A stretch of DNA of 64,000 nt from Ostrinia nubilalis (lineage: Eukaryota; Arthropoda; Insecta; Lepidoptera; Crambidae): the NCBI RefSeq assembly GCF_963855985.1, contig NC_087112.1, positions 9,240,501 to 9,304,500 of the forward strand. The letters are read 5' to 3'. The position numbers and the translations under genes are program-made. Below, one piece after another: positions 10,324-22,139 of this stretch (position 1 is the stretch's first letter; every line of letters starts with the position of its first letter). The notes below the pieces were generated by a model that did not search any database, was not told the DNA's origin, and was given only the letters and a program-made list of their open reading frames with translations.

Positions 10324-11374
10324 CAAAGGACAATGGGCAAAATGGTACCCGGCTCCAATAGATATGCTTCTAGTGTCGTTTGAAAGGTCTTACCAAGACG
10401 AACAACTTTTACTATGGCCACCAGCCTCAGATCTGGTTGTGTTCGAAGATAAACATACTTATTTGCAAAATGGTACCCGGCTCCAATAGTTATGTTTGTA
10501 GTGTCATTTGAAAGGTCTTACCAAGACGAACAACATTTACTATGGCCACCAGCCTCAGATCTGGTTGAGTTCGAAGATAAACATACTTTTTGTGTAACCG
10601 AAGTATCATACGTGTCCATCTTATGATACTTACTAGGTTATGCGAGGCATGAAGGGTTTACTGCTCCAGCATCCTTCCTTAACTCTATAATTATTGATAG
10701 AGATAATTGTGAAATAAATGTTTTTATTTGAAGAACTACTCCCCCCTTATTTAAAAAAAGTTATATCTAGGATGAACCTTGGATTAAAATGACATTTCCA
10801 TACCAAATGACAATTTAAATCAGTGTTCAACTAGGGTGTAACTTTTATTAATTAAGGGGCTGGAGTTTTATTATTTCTTAAGGGTTTTATTATGGGTTGC
10901 TAAAGCTAATAAACCCACAAGACCCAATAAGTCCACCCACAAGATGGACCGGCGACCTTATAAAGGTAGCGTGAAGGCGCTGTATGCAGGCCGCCACCAA
11001 CCGGCCATTGTGGAAATCATTGGGGGAGGCCTATGTTCAACTGGACGTCTTATGGCTAAAATGATCATGATGATGATGATGAAAGCGAATAAAGGGCTAA
11101 TAGCTTGGGTAGTTCATCCTAGATATAATCCTCTCCTTTTCAAGGCTTCTTTTAGTTATATTAATAGATTGTAGTCATAGTACATACTCGTATACATGGA
11201 TGATTGTGTTATACTTTCATTATAATACTTAGTGGAATTACTGCTTTCAAAACGTGAATTAGAACTGGCCCCATAGCAGACATTATTCTACATCTAAAGG
11301 CCTTTTGAAATATATATTGGTTATGGCTATTGGAGCGGGTACCACTTTCCATACATTTGTGCCCATCATCCTTT
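10324..11374 (+). mobile_element. Element Y, copy 2 (uninterrupted)
   Basis: About 1.05 kb with imperfect inverted ends (AAAGGACAATGGGC versus AAAGGATGATGGGC), in the loop of element Z. It has two tandem units at about 10330-10457 and 10464-10583. It lacks both insertions found in copy 1 and so serves as their empty site. Confidence 0.75.
10930..11085 (+). mobile_element. RTE-type LINE 3' end with (GAT)n tail
   Basis: Plus-strand counterpart of 6760-6905. It contains ATTGGGGGAGGCCTATGTTC and ends in a GATGATGATGATGA run. Confidence 0.65.
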
Positions 11375-12399
11375 GGCATGCAGATAGGTAGATGTGTAAA
11401 TACAAAGGATGAAACAAAAAACCAGTAAATTTTAACATTTCACAGGTAATAGATAGATTTTAGTGCTCTAAATGTCGATTTTTGAACGTCAATACCTTAA
11501 TAACCGTTTGAGGTATATTTATGAAATTTGAAGTTGATGTTTATCTCGTAAGTCTCAACACATGAGCCAAATTTGAAGTTTTAACGCACAGTAGTTTTTT
11601 AGTGATGAGGACTCAAAAGTGGCTGCAAATGGTTCGTCTAAATATACGCACGGTACAGTCCCCTCCCTGGAACTAAGCTTAACATGCTCCCGCATATCTA
11701 GAATGTTTGCTCAATGTTGATTAAGTCGATTTTCACCTGATGGGAACATGTAGGACAAAAATAAAATTTCCAATATTACAGACCTTCTAGAGCAGATGCC
11801 ACGAAAACTATACAAGATATAGAAAAACTTGAATATCTCACCTGTAGCAAATTGAATAAGCTTTTTTTGGTTCATAGTAGTCATGTCACTAGGATGCATA
11901 GTTTCCGAGGATTAAGCGAAAAACCGAAAAGTGGTACCTTTAAACCCCCCTCTCCCCGCCGGCTCAAGGGCTAAGGGCGGGGACTTTTACTATGTTCTCC
12001 TCCTAACTAGTCTAAATAAAGTCCCGAGGTCAGAAATTGTGTTCCACGGATTTCTCTCTACACCGTCGTTAAGGCATTCATTGACTGGACTAAGTACTTT
12101 ATGTGATAATTACAACTTCCTGTCTGTAACACTCAATTCAGTGTTGCCAAAATGAATCTTATCGGTAAGAATCAATTCATATCGATTGTTTTTCGACTAT
12201 GACAATTAGTATTTTTTTAAATACGTATTCATTAAAATGACATTTATAAAACTTTTTTAATATTCCAATAACACTACCGAAAATATTTAAATAACTAAAT
12301 GAAACCTTATTTCACACACACCTTATATACACCTTATTTCGAGTCATCAAAAATACAATCGATTTTTATATCGATTATTTTTATTCATCACCACATTAT

Positions 12400-13650
12400 T
12401 AGCATGGCAACACTGAAAATATTGTCACAGGCCAGCTGTTATCTGTCATTCGCTTTGTTTTGTATTTTTCATCGTGAGTGTTGTTTAGTTCTCAAAACCA
12501 AGTCTTTGCCAAAATAAAAGCAGAAGAGTGTTGTATAAGTTTCCCTTTTGACGACTTTATTTTTTTGACCATGGTCCTCGATGCTTCCCTTCCCGATGAC
12601 CCTGGCATACTCTCGAACTACGAATCTCACTCAACCAATGACCAATGGCTCACTTTCGGACATCGAACCTTGCCTAAACGCCGACCACGGCTTACGTATG
12701 GACTCCGACCCGAGCCCCAATGTTAACCCCAGCCCGATTTTGGATAATGCAACCAGCAATTCCTCAATCTCATGAGGAACCTATGATATGTATCAATTGT
12801 ATAGCTGACATGATGCAGAGGAGGCGACATAGCCTAGAGCTTATTAAGTTCAGTTGGTTATAATGTCAGTGGATGACTCCTCAGCTGGTAAGTTATTGAA
12901 TGAGCTTGTGGACTTGTTGAATACCTTTTACAATGTATTTGATCAACTACCTTTACCGTAGATTACCATAATCCTAATAAAACTTTTTTTTTAGATTGAT
13001 AACAGCAGTGTATGTTGTCACTCATGTTGGACCGTGGCCACGGTGTGGCTCTGCACCAATCAAGGACAAATTATATTTCAAATGAAGAAGCAACCACTAG
13101 CACTGGTCACAGTTAACGTGGATTATCTTTGTTACAAATACGTTCCATAGACTGCATATTAACACGGAAAGAGAATCACATATTAAAAAATAATGTAATA
13201 ATGGAACAGATTTCACCTCGTCAAGTAAGTTTTTTTAATTTTATTAAAGACATTGGCTTGATATATTATTATTTGAACAAAGTGTATATTTTGTTCTATA
13301 CAAATACTTCTAACTGATAGATAAAAATTGACATCACATCTCAATATCTTAAAGAATGAATTTTGAATGATACCATAATTAATTTCTTGGTTTCAGCTGC
13401 GGGGATCTGACCAAATATGTCATCCCTGATGGCAGTGAGCTGATCAAGCTGCTACATATGCTGTGGAGCCCCAACAAATACATGATGGGACGAGGATTCA
13501 TTTGCCCTTATATTGGCCGAATAACAGTAGGTCGCTGTGCTCATGTTATGACAATTTTGTGGTTTTTGAGCTGGGCAAGGTATCAGGAACATGTATTTCC
13601 ACCTGCCTAGTTCCTAGACAATATTTTATTGACCCATGAGTCAGATTAAA
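12400..13650 (+). pseudogene. Unrecognised decayed coding-like sequence
   Basis: From 12571 an ATG-initiated frame (MVLDASLPDDPG) runs to a stop at about 12726. A neighbouring frame continues as an acidic, Ser/Asn/Pro-rich text (SLSDIEPCLNADHG) to about 12775, and a third reads EEPMICINCIADMMQRR shortly after. Near 13395-13610 a frame reads CGDLTKYVIPDGSELIKLL and ends FPPA-stop, followed by AT-rich sequence with AATAATAATAAAA. The frame changes suggest a broken gene or retrocopy. No family is recognised, and chance open frames remain possible. Confidence 0.3.
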
Positions 13651-13854
13651 ATAATAATAATAAAAAAAATGGTGTTTTATTTTGCTTCTAACCTTTCTAG
13701 TCTTAAGCCAAAAAAATTTTTTTAAGGACTTGGATACAAAATGATATTTATATTCTGTTTCTTACTGGTATAGACTATTTAATAAATAACAAATTACATG
13801 CTGTAATGTCTGTCCACCTCAGGCCAAAGCTCCCATACTAAGTGGGCATAACCC

Positions 13855-13943
13855 TTTCTGACTTCACCATACCATTTATATGACCATGTTAACATGGGCT
13901 AGTGTCGGCTCATATATCCATTTACCTAACACCTTGTATATTA
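13855..13943. mobile_element. Half copy of palindromic MITE family A
   Basis: One arm only: CTGACTTCACCATACC through CATTTACCTAACACC. Confidence 0.8.
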
Positions 13944-14165
13944 CCTTATAATTTTTTGTAGCTATTACAATTTAATCAATCTCATTTAACTAATTTATAA
14001 AATTAAAATATCATTGTTACAAAAATAATCATCAAAGTTGAAACTTTTTTTACTTTTTGAAAACCTTAAATTTCGAAAGACTTATTTTCTGAAAATATCA
14101 TAGACTTATTATTATATCGAATATTGTGTCATTCAATGGTACCTAGATACATAGTCCGCCTCGGA

Positions 14166-14306
14166 GGCTTATTCCACTATTCCCCGTTAACGCCAATTGG
14201 AACTTATGAAATCAAAATAAAATCCTAATATAACGGGGATTAATGAACTTTTTGTTCACTAATCCCCGTTGACGGGGATTGTCAACGATGAATAGTGGAA
14301 TAAGCC
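14166..14306. mobile_element. 141 bp palindromic MITE with 8-bp target duplication
   Basis: Ends GGCTTATTCCACTATTC on both arms and is flanked by GCCTCGGA at 14158-14165 and 14307-14314. The core contains inverted CCCCGTT blocks. The duplication length suggests hAT-like mobilisation. Confidence 0.85.
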
Positions 14307-14595
14307 GCCTCGGAATCGAACCCCATAAGAGTCAGGATCGAAATTATAAAATAAGCTTGGATGTTACGTTTGAAAGGCGACAAGGTAAGTGAGGTAACAC
14401 ACATACTTAAGTAGGTAGGTAAACTAAAAAATAGACAAATAACCACGTTTTAAATTTTGGGATATAAATTCTCGTGCTTACCACACTACGTTCCCAGTGA
14501 GATTCAAACTCGCTGCAACGAACCCAAAGCACTACTTTACAGTCCTACTCGTATCTCACATAATGACCTAGCGTCCCAAATTCCCCAGTTTTAGT

Positions 14596-14740
14596 ATTAT
14601 AGGAATCCCCTTACGAGCGGTGTCTCCCACGGGAGCGTGCGACATCCGTGGGGGGGGATGTGACGAGATCCGGCCTCGCAGCGGGATTACCACGTCCCGA
14701 CGCGTCCCGGGATATCATTGTAAGCCTTGTGATATTCCCA
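14596..14740. other. GC-rich island of unknown nature
   Basis: A short segment with a run of G and several CG-rich words (CGACGCGTCCCGGGATATC) in otherwise AT-rich DNA. No open frame, TIR or repeat partner was found in this window. Confidence 0.3.
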
Positions 14741-15087
14741 CCAAATCCAATTGAGTAGTGGACACCGCTAACTAATAATTCCCAGACTCAATATCTGAAA
14801 ATACTTCATTCTTACCCTGAAAATCGAGCAGGTAGGCAATGAGACACAGAAAAGTAGTCTTATCTCGAGGTAACTCGGGTTGAGGTTTTTGTTTGTTTCA
14901 ATTTAAATGTAGAGAAATCAAAGGACAGATAAGAATGAAGCAAGTTTTAATGGTTTTTTTTTACTATGGACCTAAAACCATGTGTCATTTAGCACTGTTT
15001 ATTGTCCGAAGCATTGGTGTTGTTAAAACTTGGATGTGTAAAAGTGCTTTTAAAAATGAGTTTTTGATGCCAGACTAAGTAGGTACC
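14741..15087. other. Intergenic sequence, nothing recognised
   Basis: AT-rich DNA without a convincing coding frame, tRNA or paired repeat. Confidence 0.4.
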
Positions 15088-15466
15088 AAAATTTTTAGGT
15101 AGGACAGTCCCCTGCTGGTAGTAGCTTTCCTCAAGGAGTACTGCCACAAAAGACAGCAGGATTCTATCAAAATGATCTCTTAGAGATCCGCAGGAGAACC
15201 AAAGTGACTGACATATCCCGCAGAATCGCTAAAATCAAGTGGCAGTGGTCGAGGCACATAGCTCGCAGAGCTGATGTCCGCTGGGACAGAAAAGTTCTTG
15301 AGTGACGACCACGAGCCGGAAGACGTAGTGTGGACCCATTAGGTGGACCGACGAAGGTCGCGGAAAGTGCCTGGATGCAGGCGGCGCAGGACCGGTCTTT
15401 GTGGAAATCTTTGGGGGAGGCCTTTGTCCAGCAGTGGAAGTCATTCGGCTGAAACGAACGACTGTT
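15088..15466 (+). pseudogene. RTE-type LINE, 3' end of reverse-transcriptase ORF
   Basis: Reads RRTKVTDISRRIAKIKWQW, then HIARRADVRWDRKVLE followed by a stop in place of the usual tryptophan, and continues through SAWMQAAQDRSLWKSLGEAF to the terminal QQW segment. This is the C-terminal tail of the endonuclease/reverse transcriptase of RTE-like LINEs common in Lepidoptera. It is 5' truncated and inactive. Shorter tails of the same type are at 1363-1431, 22565-22648 and 61330-61375. Confidence 0.8.
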
Positions 15467-16916
15467 TTCTTCAAAACTTTATCTCGAGAGAGGTCTGAGG
15501 ACGAGCGAGCGCGCATATAGTTGTCACCTCGCCAGGAACCGATTACGCGCGGGAAGCGTGCTGTCTGTTGCGTCACCAACTGGAGCTGGACGGTCTAAAT
15601 GACACTGCTTTTTCCAAGAAATTGCAGTAGGTACCTAGCCTACCTAGATATTCGCTAGTTAAGTATTAGGTACCTACGCAAAAATTTGATGTTCACCTGT
15701 TTCTTAACAAAAATTGATGTTATTACCAATGTTACGTTTTAACTCCAAATTGCACCTATTACTTATACAGGGGTATCCCAAAATAAGCACGTCACACACA
15801 CTAACATCTTAGATGGGCCTAATAAAATACCTATACCAAATTAATTACGTAAGGCCTTACAGTCCAGACTTTTTAACATGCCAGTGGATTTTGTGCGTTG
15901 AGTGCCAGCTTAGTGCCATGCCGAAATGCCTTTTTATTTTTACTATACATAATTACAAGTTATTCATTCATCACATTAGTAATAATATGTCCCAACTCGA
16001 ACGGAGAATCGAACCCAGAACCTGTACAAAGTAGGTAATTACGAGTAAAAAACCAAATATCTGCTAGGTAATATGTATAACTTTTTATTTTTAATACCAA
16101 ATTAACCTAGTTCAATACCTAAACAAATCAAAAGAATCCCAGTCGTTAAACTTTATTCCACTAGTACCACAGAATAATAATAAGTACTACGTACAGAAGT
16201 TTTACTTCGCGAAGGTATTTAAAATAATGTATGCTCAATGTCATTAACAATATGGTGTAATTTAGGCTGTCTCAAGAGTCAAGCACCATTTTGTTGGCAA
16301 ACGTCAGTGATCGGCACTGCGCCGAAGCTATAGGGCTGACTTCGGTAAAATGATGTGACGTGAGGTGCCAAACTGCGGAAAATGGCGGAGGAAATACATG
16401 ATTTAGCATGAATTATCATGAATAATATTAACTACTTATTTACCTCTCAGTGTCTTGAGGCAACTTAAAAAAGTACATTCTATGTTTTTATTATTATTTA
16501 GGCAGTTAAAACTGCACAGTATTTAGTACACCATTTTCTTTATTTTCTTCCATCATACACAAGAATACGCGTGCGTGAGTCAATGTTCGCTCATATGTGA
16601 GGCCTTGTCGAATAGTATCCTGTAGGTGGGCCACCGTGCGTGTTTTGTTTTCGATGTAAACTCGCGGAGATGAACAGGCCTGCTAGTACCTACATTTATT
16701 TAATATCAACAGAAAAGAACACGAAATCCGTCAATCCGTTTAACATATTGATTATACGAGCCCATGTCAAGTTTGGCCTGTATCGATCGCGTGACCCACT
16801 TTCGGTTGCATCCTGACCTTTACAGGGCCGTATGCAAACGCGGATGTAAGTAAAGGAGCGTACTTATATTGGCAATTCAATTAAAATCTTATCAAGGAGT
16901 GATATTTTTTCATATT
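15467..16916. other. Intergenic sequence without a gene
   Basis: No supported coding region. A reversed B-box-like word (GGAGAATCGAACCCAGAACC) at about 16001-16020 suggests a degraded SINE end. Nothing else is clear. Confidence 0.4.
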
Positions 16917-17096
16917 GGATGATCCATAAGACTTATACTATCCGGCTCGAAGGACCACCTTTAATTAAACGTTAAATAAAAATGATTTACAATTCAATTT
17001 AAAATATTGTTTGTCTTATTTTGATTTACATTAGATGATCCAAACGTCTAACAATATCTGGCTCGAAGGACCATCTCTAATATAACGTTAAATGAC
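16917..17096. repeat. Diverged direct repeat, period about 117 bp
   Basis: Two units sharing GATGATCCA, TCTGGCTCGAAGGACCA (or TCCGGCTCGAAGGACCA) and AACGTTAAAT. A reversed CATTCGAGCCGGA follows at about 17126. Origin not identified. Confidence 0.65.
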
Positions 17097-17330
17097 AAAA
17101 TATTTTCATTACTGCGAAAATATCATTCGAGCCGGACATTGGTACATTTTTCCATTTAGTACATACTTTCTGTAACAGATGATAACCATAATAAGTGTTA
17201 AATTACCTACCATTAATGTCTGCCGTCTACTTTTTTAATAGAATGTCGTTATTCTAATATAAACAATCAATCATTTCACACCGCAACGCAGTCGTTTAAA
17301 ATTGATATATGTAAGTAAGGGAATTTATAG

Positions 17331-17457
17331 GAAGTCCCGGGATAGGAAATTATATAGGATAGTTTTTATCCCGGTTTTTGAAACAGGGACGCGTGCTATA
17401 AAGTTTTTCCATGACAGACAAAATTCCACGCGGGCGAAGCCGTGGGTGAAAAGCTAG
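17331..17457 (+). mobile_element. Lep1-type Helitron-like element, 3' part
   Basis: Contains GGATAGTTTTTATCCCGG, then GGGCGAAGCCG and ends in CTAG (17454-17457). This is the 3' half of the repeat seen whole at 27550-27786. Confidence 0.75.
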
Positions 17458-18104
17458 TACCTAAGTAATAAGTAGTGAAATAGACTAATTTGGACCATAC
17501 TCAATGTAGGTAGTATACTATTTTTAAAATAAGCAAACGTTTTCTAAGTAACCTAGTGTTAAGTAGGTACAAGTATCGTAGAGTTTCATCCTTGACCATT
17601 TTTTAAAACAGACAATAAGAAAATCACTTTTGGCCAAGTACCTAAGTATTTTCAGAGAATACATTTAGTAACATTTTTCAGGTTGTCACCAACAGGATGG
17701 GAACCCGCCACAACAAAGCGTGTCATAAATAACGACCGTTTTTATCGCCATTCATGTTACTTGATCCTGTTACTTCTTTTGTTTTTCCAGTTTTTCCGAG
17801 GATTGGGTAAAAATTCTTTTTGCTAAGGAATGCTATCATGGAGACTAAGCTAGGCTATCCGAGCAGTTCAAACGATTGCGGCTCTTGAGATACATTATTG
17901 GAAAGCAGATAGGAGACCAATCTACAGATTGGTTTCTTAGATTAAGATTTGAAGATTGCTAAAATCTTTGGATTGAAGATCGAATATGGAAATCGGGCGT
18001 AAAGCGGTTTGTAGGAGATACAAATAAATACCTTATTAATTATTTAAAAAATATAAATAACGCAAATATTTGAATTTATGTGTTTTACTATTTATCAGAG
18101 AGAA

Positions 18105-18340
18105 CGGACATTACCTGATGGAAAGTGACGATCAGGCTGACGGTGGAAGCGAGTTTCGCCTGGAATCCTCAACCACAGAAACTGGCTATCTTACCTCCAA
18201 CTCCCGAAACATAACAATGGTTTTTAAGTTAGTGAGAAAGAGGAATATTTGGTGTGAACTACCTACTCATATTTTTTTATTGTTAAACATATAAGCTCAT
18301 CACCCTAACATTTGTCCTTAGATGGATTCGAAACCGCAAC
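18105..18340 (+). repeat. SINE-like interspersed repeat
   Basis: Related to 2880-3150: ACCTGATGGAAAGTGACGAT, GGAATCCTCAACCACAG and ACTGGCTATCTTACC, with a later GATGGATTCGAAACCGCAAC resembling a tRNA B box. Confidence 0.5.
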
Positions 18341-19381
18341 CCTTACAAAAACAATTGTACCGAACCACAGTGTTTTATTTTGGCTTAGAAGCGGACATCC
18401 CTGTTTTATTAATTCAATCGTTAGATATTACTATTATGTATAAAATTGATGAAGGAACTAGTAGTTGTATTTGTTTAGTTTCGAAGAAATATTCGATTTT
18501 GTGATTTTATAAAAAAAAAACAGTTTTAGAAGCATATTTTCTAAAAAAATTACATTAAGTCAGAATTTTGTAAATAAATTTACCTATCACTATAACGTCT
18601 ACCTTTATGCAGAAATAAATGGTTATTGCTGCAGTAATTTAGGAATTATTTAATAATTTATGATTTTCAGAAAACATTTTTTTCTCCGTTACACTAGAAA
18701 ATTGGCAGCTATATTTACTTTATATTGATGCATGATATAATTATCTATAATACCTGAAAATATTACTTGCCTATCCCGTGGAAGTTCGAAGATATGTTAA
18801 TTTCTATGAGTTTAGAAAATTTATATGTAAATAGGGTTGTCATCTGAATATTTTTTAGTTTTTTAAATGCCGTCCGTAACAATACGGTTATAATGCCTTT
18901 GTTAGATAACTATTGAAATTAATTGCTTTTACCATTATTAATTTGTCTGGTCGAGTTTGATAATTATAGAGTTGGCCCTCTGGCGGCTTATTGGAAATCC
19001 TATCGTTTTCGAAACATCGATATATATGTTGCAGTCAAAACTCATAATTGATCAAAACCACTTTTGACTGCAAATTTCAGTTAATAGTGGTTTTGACCGA
19101 TGGCCTTAGTCAATATTACTTTTGACTAATTTTTCTAGTCGTATCATCCAACTTCCACGGGATAGGCAAGTAATATTTTCAGGTATTATAGATAATTATA
19201 TCATGCATCAATATAAAGTAAATATAGCTGCCAATTTTCTAGTGTAACGGAGAAAAAAATGTTTTCTGAAAATCATAAATTATTAAATAATTCCTAAATT
19301 ACTACAGCAATAACCATTTATTTCTGCATAAAGGTAGACGTTATAGTGATAGGTAAATTTATTTACAAAATTCTGCCTTAA

Positions 19382-20346
19382 CCTTTAACTGGTGACAAGC
19401 GGTCTCACAGGCCGGGCGGCGTCAGTGAAACATCGTTTCACCCCCTTCCCCGTACTTCCAATGTTTCACCGCTTCAGTAGCTTCAAGTTTAGTTGTGTCT
19501 ACACCGTAGATAAGGATATTTGCATCATTCAGCTCCAAATCGGCAAGTTACATCGATGTAAAGTTCAGCAGCGGTCTCTCAGACCGCATGTCACCAGTTA
19601 CGTGACATTTTTTTCATACAGTTTTTACGTATTTTTACAGTTTTTACTTGAAATTGATACTTAAATAACTCCAAAAAAGAAGCGTAGGATCATTAGTTGG
19701 GAATATAGTGCCATACTTTATGAAACGACTTGAAAATTCGCCAGTTGAAAAATATCCAGAAAAGGAAGACTCAATTGGGTCGGAAGCCGAATATGTTCCT
19801 GAAAACATCGTTCTGGAGCAAAGTGACCATGATTCGGAATCCGAAGAAAGTGTTTTTGAAGATGAAGGACCAATTGACGAGAATCAGTCAGAAAGTGAAA
19901 ATGACGGCCCACTCTTATGCCAAACAATAAATATCCTGACAGCCAATAAAAATACAAAAGTTTCACCACTGCCAGTTTTCTAAAATTATAGGTTACCTAT
20001 GTGTGATAGGTTTTTTTAAATTGATTATCATTGGAACTATAATAAAAAATACAAATTTTGTTATAATTTGTTGATTTAAATTTCTTATTTGCGATTATCG
20101 ATGTCATCTCTAGTTTTTTGATTTTTATTACTACATATAATTTAACAGCAAGTTCTGCATTAAAAATTATATTTAGAGTTTATTATTTTATTTAAATTTA
20201 ATTCTTCTATATGCTAATAATCTGTTTTTAAAGATTGTGGTATGCTACCTTACCTAGTTTCTATGCTACAGTCTTGATACGGTAGCGGCCTCTCAGACCG
20301 CACGTCACCAGTTACGTTACACAAAAACCATGTCACCAGTTAAAGG
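19382..20346. mobile_element. Non-autonomous piggyBac-type element
   Basis: 965 bp bounded by TTAA (19378-19381 and 20347-20350) and inverted ends CCTTTAACTGGTGACA. The uninterrupted site is visible in the opposite palindrome arm at 18555-18558. A direct repeat of about 37 bp (CTCTCAGACCGC..GTCACCAGTTACGT) occurs at 19571-19607 and 20284-20320, so the right end appears partly duplicated. Only an N-terminal transposase remnant is inside. Confidence 0.92.
19669..19983 (+). pseudogene. piggyBac transposase N-terminal remnant
   Basis: Open from 19669 to the stop at 19981. The first ATG in frame is at 19720. The text is strongly acidic (VLEQSDHDSESEESVFEDE), like the unstructured N-terminus of piggyBac transposases, and lacks the DDD catalytic domain. 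Assignment rests mainly on the enclosing TTAA element. Confidence 0.6.
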
Positions 20347-20540
20347 TTAATGTAATTTTTTTAGAAAATATGCTTCTAAAACTGTTTTTTTTATAAAATC
20401 ACAATATCGAATATTTCTTCGAAACTAAGCAAATACAAATACTAGTTCCTTCATCAATTTTATACATAATAGTAATATCTAACGATTGAATTAATAAAAC
20501 AGGGATGTCCGCTTCTAAGGGAAAATAAAAGACTGTGCGA

Positions 20541-21628
20541 ACTAACGAATACTGCCAGAAAAGTTTGATAGATTTTATTACAGTACGGATGACAGTATAA
20601 TAAAGCTAAACATTGTGCTAATATAGTTGTAAATATACATACAAATGTTGTTATAAGCTGATGTACTAACAAACTCTACAATGCCATCAAAAATTAATTA
20701 AAAATCGGCACGCCCTGCAAACAACACACAATAAAAGACCGCAACTTTATGGAATCCTACAAATGCATTGATGTAAATATTTACGAAATTTTAAAACAAC
20801 TTTTATTTAAAAAGAAACCTTATACGAAAAGTAACAAAGGAGAAACTTGATCGGAGGCTGTCAAGAATGTAAAGTTAGTAGAAATGGTATTATTAAAGTG
20901 TAATTTTAAACTCTTATGATGTAGAGAATAAAGTTGAAATTAGCGCTTGTAGATGCTTTATTTCAGGCCTTATTCTACTGAAAGATGTTCAAATGATACC
21001 TACTAAGGGTTTTATGTGAAAGTTCAGTACCTATTTACTATAATGTGAAATATTGTGTTTGTTTATCAAAATAATAATGAGTAATTTGTGTAAAATAGCG
21101 TGTTTTATTACTTACCTTTTGTCTTTAAATAGGTAGTCTAATAAATTCAGCGATCGACTTAGGAATGAAAGATGATTAAGCTGAATTTTTGTATACAAGT
21201 ACTCTTCACTTTCAGTTGAATGATAGACTTTTCAGACAACTTTTAGAACGCCAAAATTAGGGATTTGTACAAAAATAATCAGCTTACTTCTAGGGAATAC
21301 TATTTTTTATGCTAAAATTACTGGGTCACAAAATAGATAAGAGTTGATAGCACTGACTTATTAATAGGTTCGACAAAATTAATTCAATAAATGATTCTTG
21401 TACAGCTTTCGCTGAACCTCTACTGTTTGTCTTTTCAAACTTTAAAATGCCTTTATTATTATTTAATCTTTTCAAATGAACTACATCGTAGCAATAAGAT
21501 AGTGCTAAAAGATGCAATAAGACTAATTAATTCTCCAATGCATGCATGACCCTCTCTAATTTACCAGAGGCAGGATTTAGCTTGCACTCCCCGCTCGGAT
21601 ACTAATCTGAGTTGTACCACCTTATTTT
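20541..21628. other. Intergenic AT-rich sequence, nothing recognised
   Basis: No convincing coding frame or paired repeat. Contains an AATTTACCAGAGGCA word at about 21560 shared with about 735. Confidence 0.4.
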
Positions 21629-21712
21629 AACCGTGACTGTTTGACAGACTTTTGACGTTTGTTAAAGTTAAAATAATAATATGGTACAGCCCCAATGTGC
21701 AACCCAGGCTTA
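21629..21712 (+). repeat. Diverged copy of the GTTGCACCA-type MITE
   Basis: Shares GTTTGACAGACTTTTGACG and TTAAAGTTAAA with the intact copy at 62437-62554. Confidence 0.6.
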
Positions 21713-21936
21713 GACTGTTTTAAAACAGCCTGTGTTTAGTAGACCTAGCTAAAGTGAGAACCCTTCGAGAACCCCAAGTAGAGTTTCCAGGATCAGCTCA
21801 GAACGCATGCGCGGCAGACAGGATGCTGCGTGCGAAATTTCCCTTTGTTTGCGCTTCTCAACCCGGGAGACAGGGCGGGAGCGGCGGGAGAAAAACGCGG
21901 GAACAGCTCGTAAGTACCAACTAACTGTTTTGCTTC

Positions 21937-22139
21937 TGTACCTCTAGTAGGAAAAACTTTCGAGTTCGTTTCGTTGCGTATTCAAAGTGTCATCGAAAAA
22001 TTTTGTATGAAAAATTAAACAGCGCCCCCTAGGGCGGCTATAATATAGGGGGCGCTGTTTAATTTTTCATACAAAATTTTTCGATGACACTTTGAATACG
22101 CAACGAAACGAACTCGAAAGTTTTTCCTACTAGAGGTAC
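21937..22139. mobile_element. Near-perfect hairpin MITE (arms about 95 bp)
   Basis: Arms GTACCTCTAGTAGG...CAGCGCCCCCTA and the exact complement, with a loop of about 12 bp (near 22033-22046). It is flanked by the 11-bp direct repeat TGTTTTGCTTC at 21926-21936 and 22140-22150. I see no mismatch between arms, which suggests a young insertion or gene conversion. No coding capacity. Confidence 0.9.

Larger units (their letters stand above)
9663..12092. mobile_element. Element Z: 2.4 kb non-autonomous element with arms of about 600 bp
   Basis: Ends TAGTCCAGTCAAT and its complement, with 3-bp direct repeats AGT at 9660-9662 and 12093-12095. The arms (about 9663-10275 and 11480-12092) are long near-complementary copies. 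An identical 62-codon open frame appears in both (9846-10034 + and 11711-11899 -), so that frame is a by-product of the repeat, not evidence of a gene. The centre holds element Y copy 2. The same terminal motif and a 3-bp duplication occur at 26865-27347. Confidence 0.8.
18366..20540. mobile_element. Large palindromic element (arms about 410-425 bp) interrupted by piggyBac
   Basis: The left arm (18366-18791) is reverse-complementary to 19152-19377 plus 20347-20540. The arms share CTTAGAAGCGGACATCCCTG at the outer side and ACTTCCACGGGATAGGCAAG at the inner side. The central 360 bp includes inverted TCAAAAGT / ACTTTTGA words also found around the Copia element. No gene in the arms. Confidence 0.85.

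Noticed and set aside
19708..19719. GTG as the start of the piggyBac remnant
   Set aside because: Non-ATG starts are not expected in animals; the frame is open upstream to 19669 and the first ATG is at 19720.
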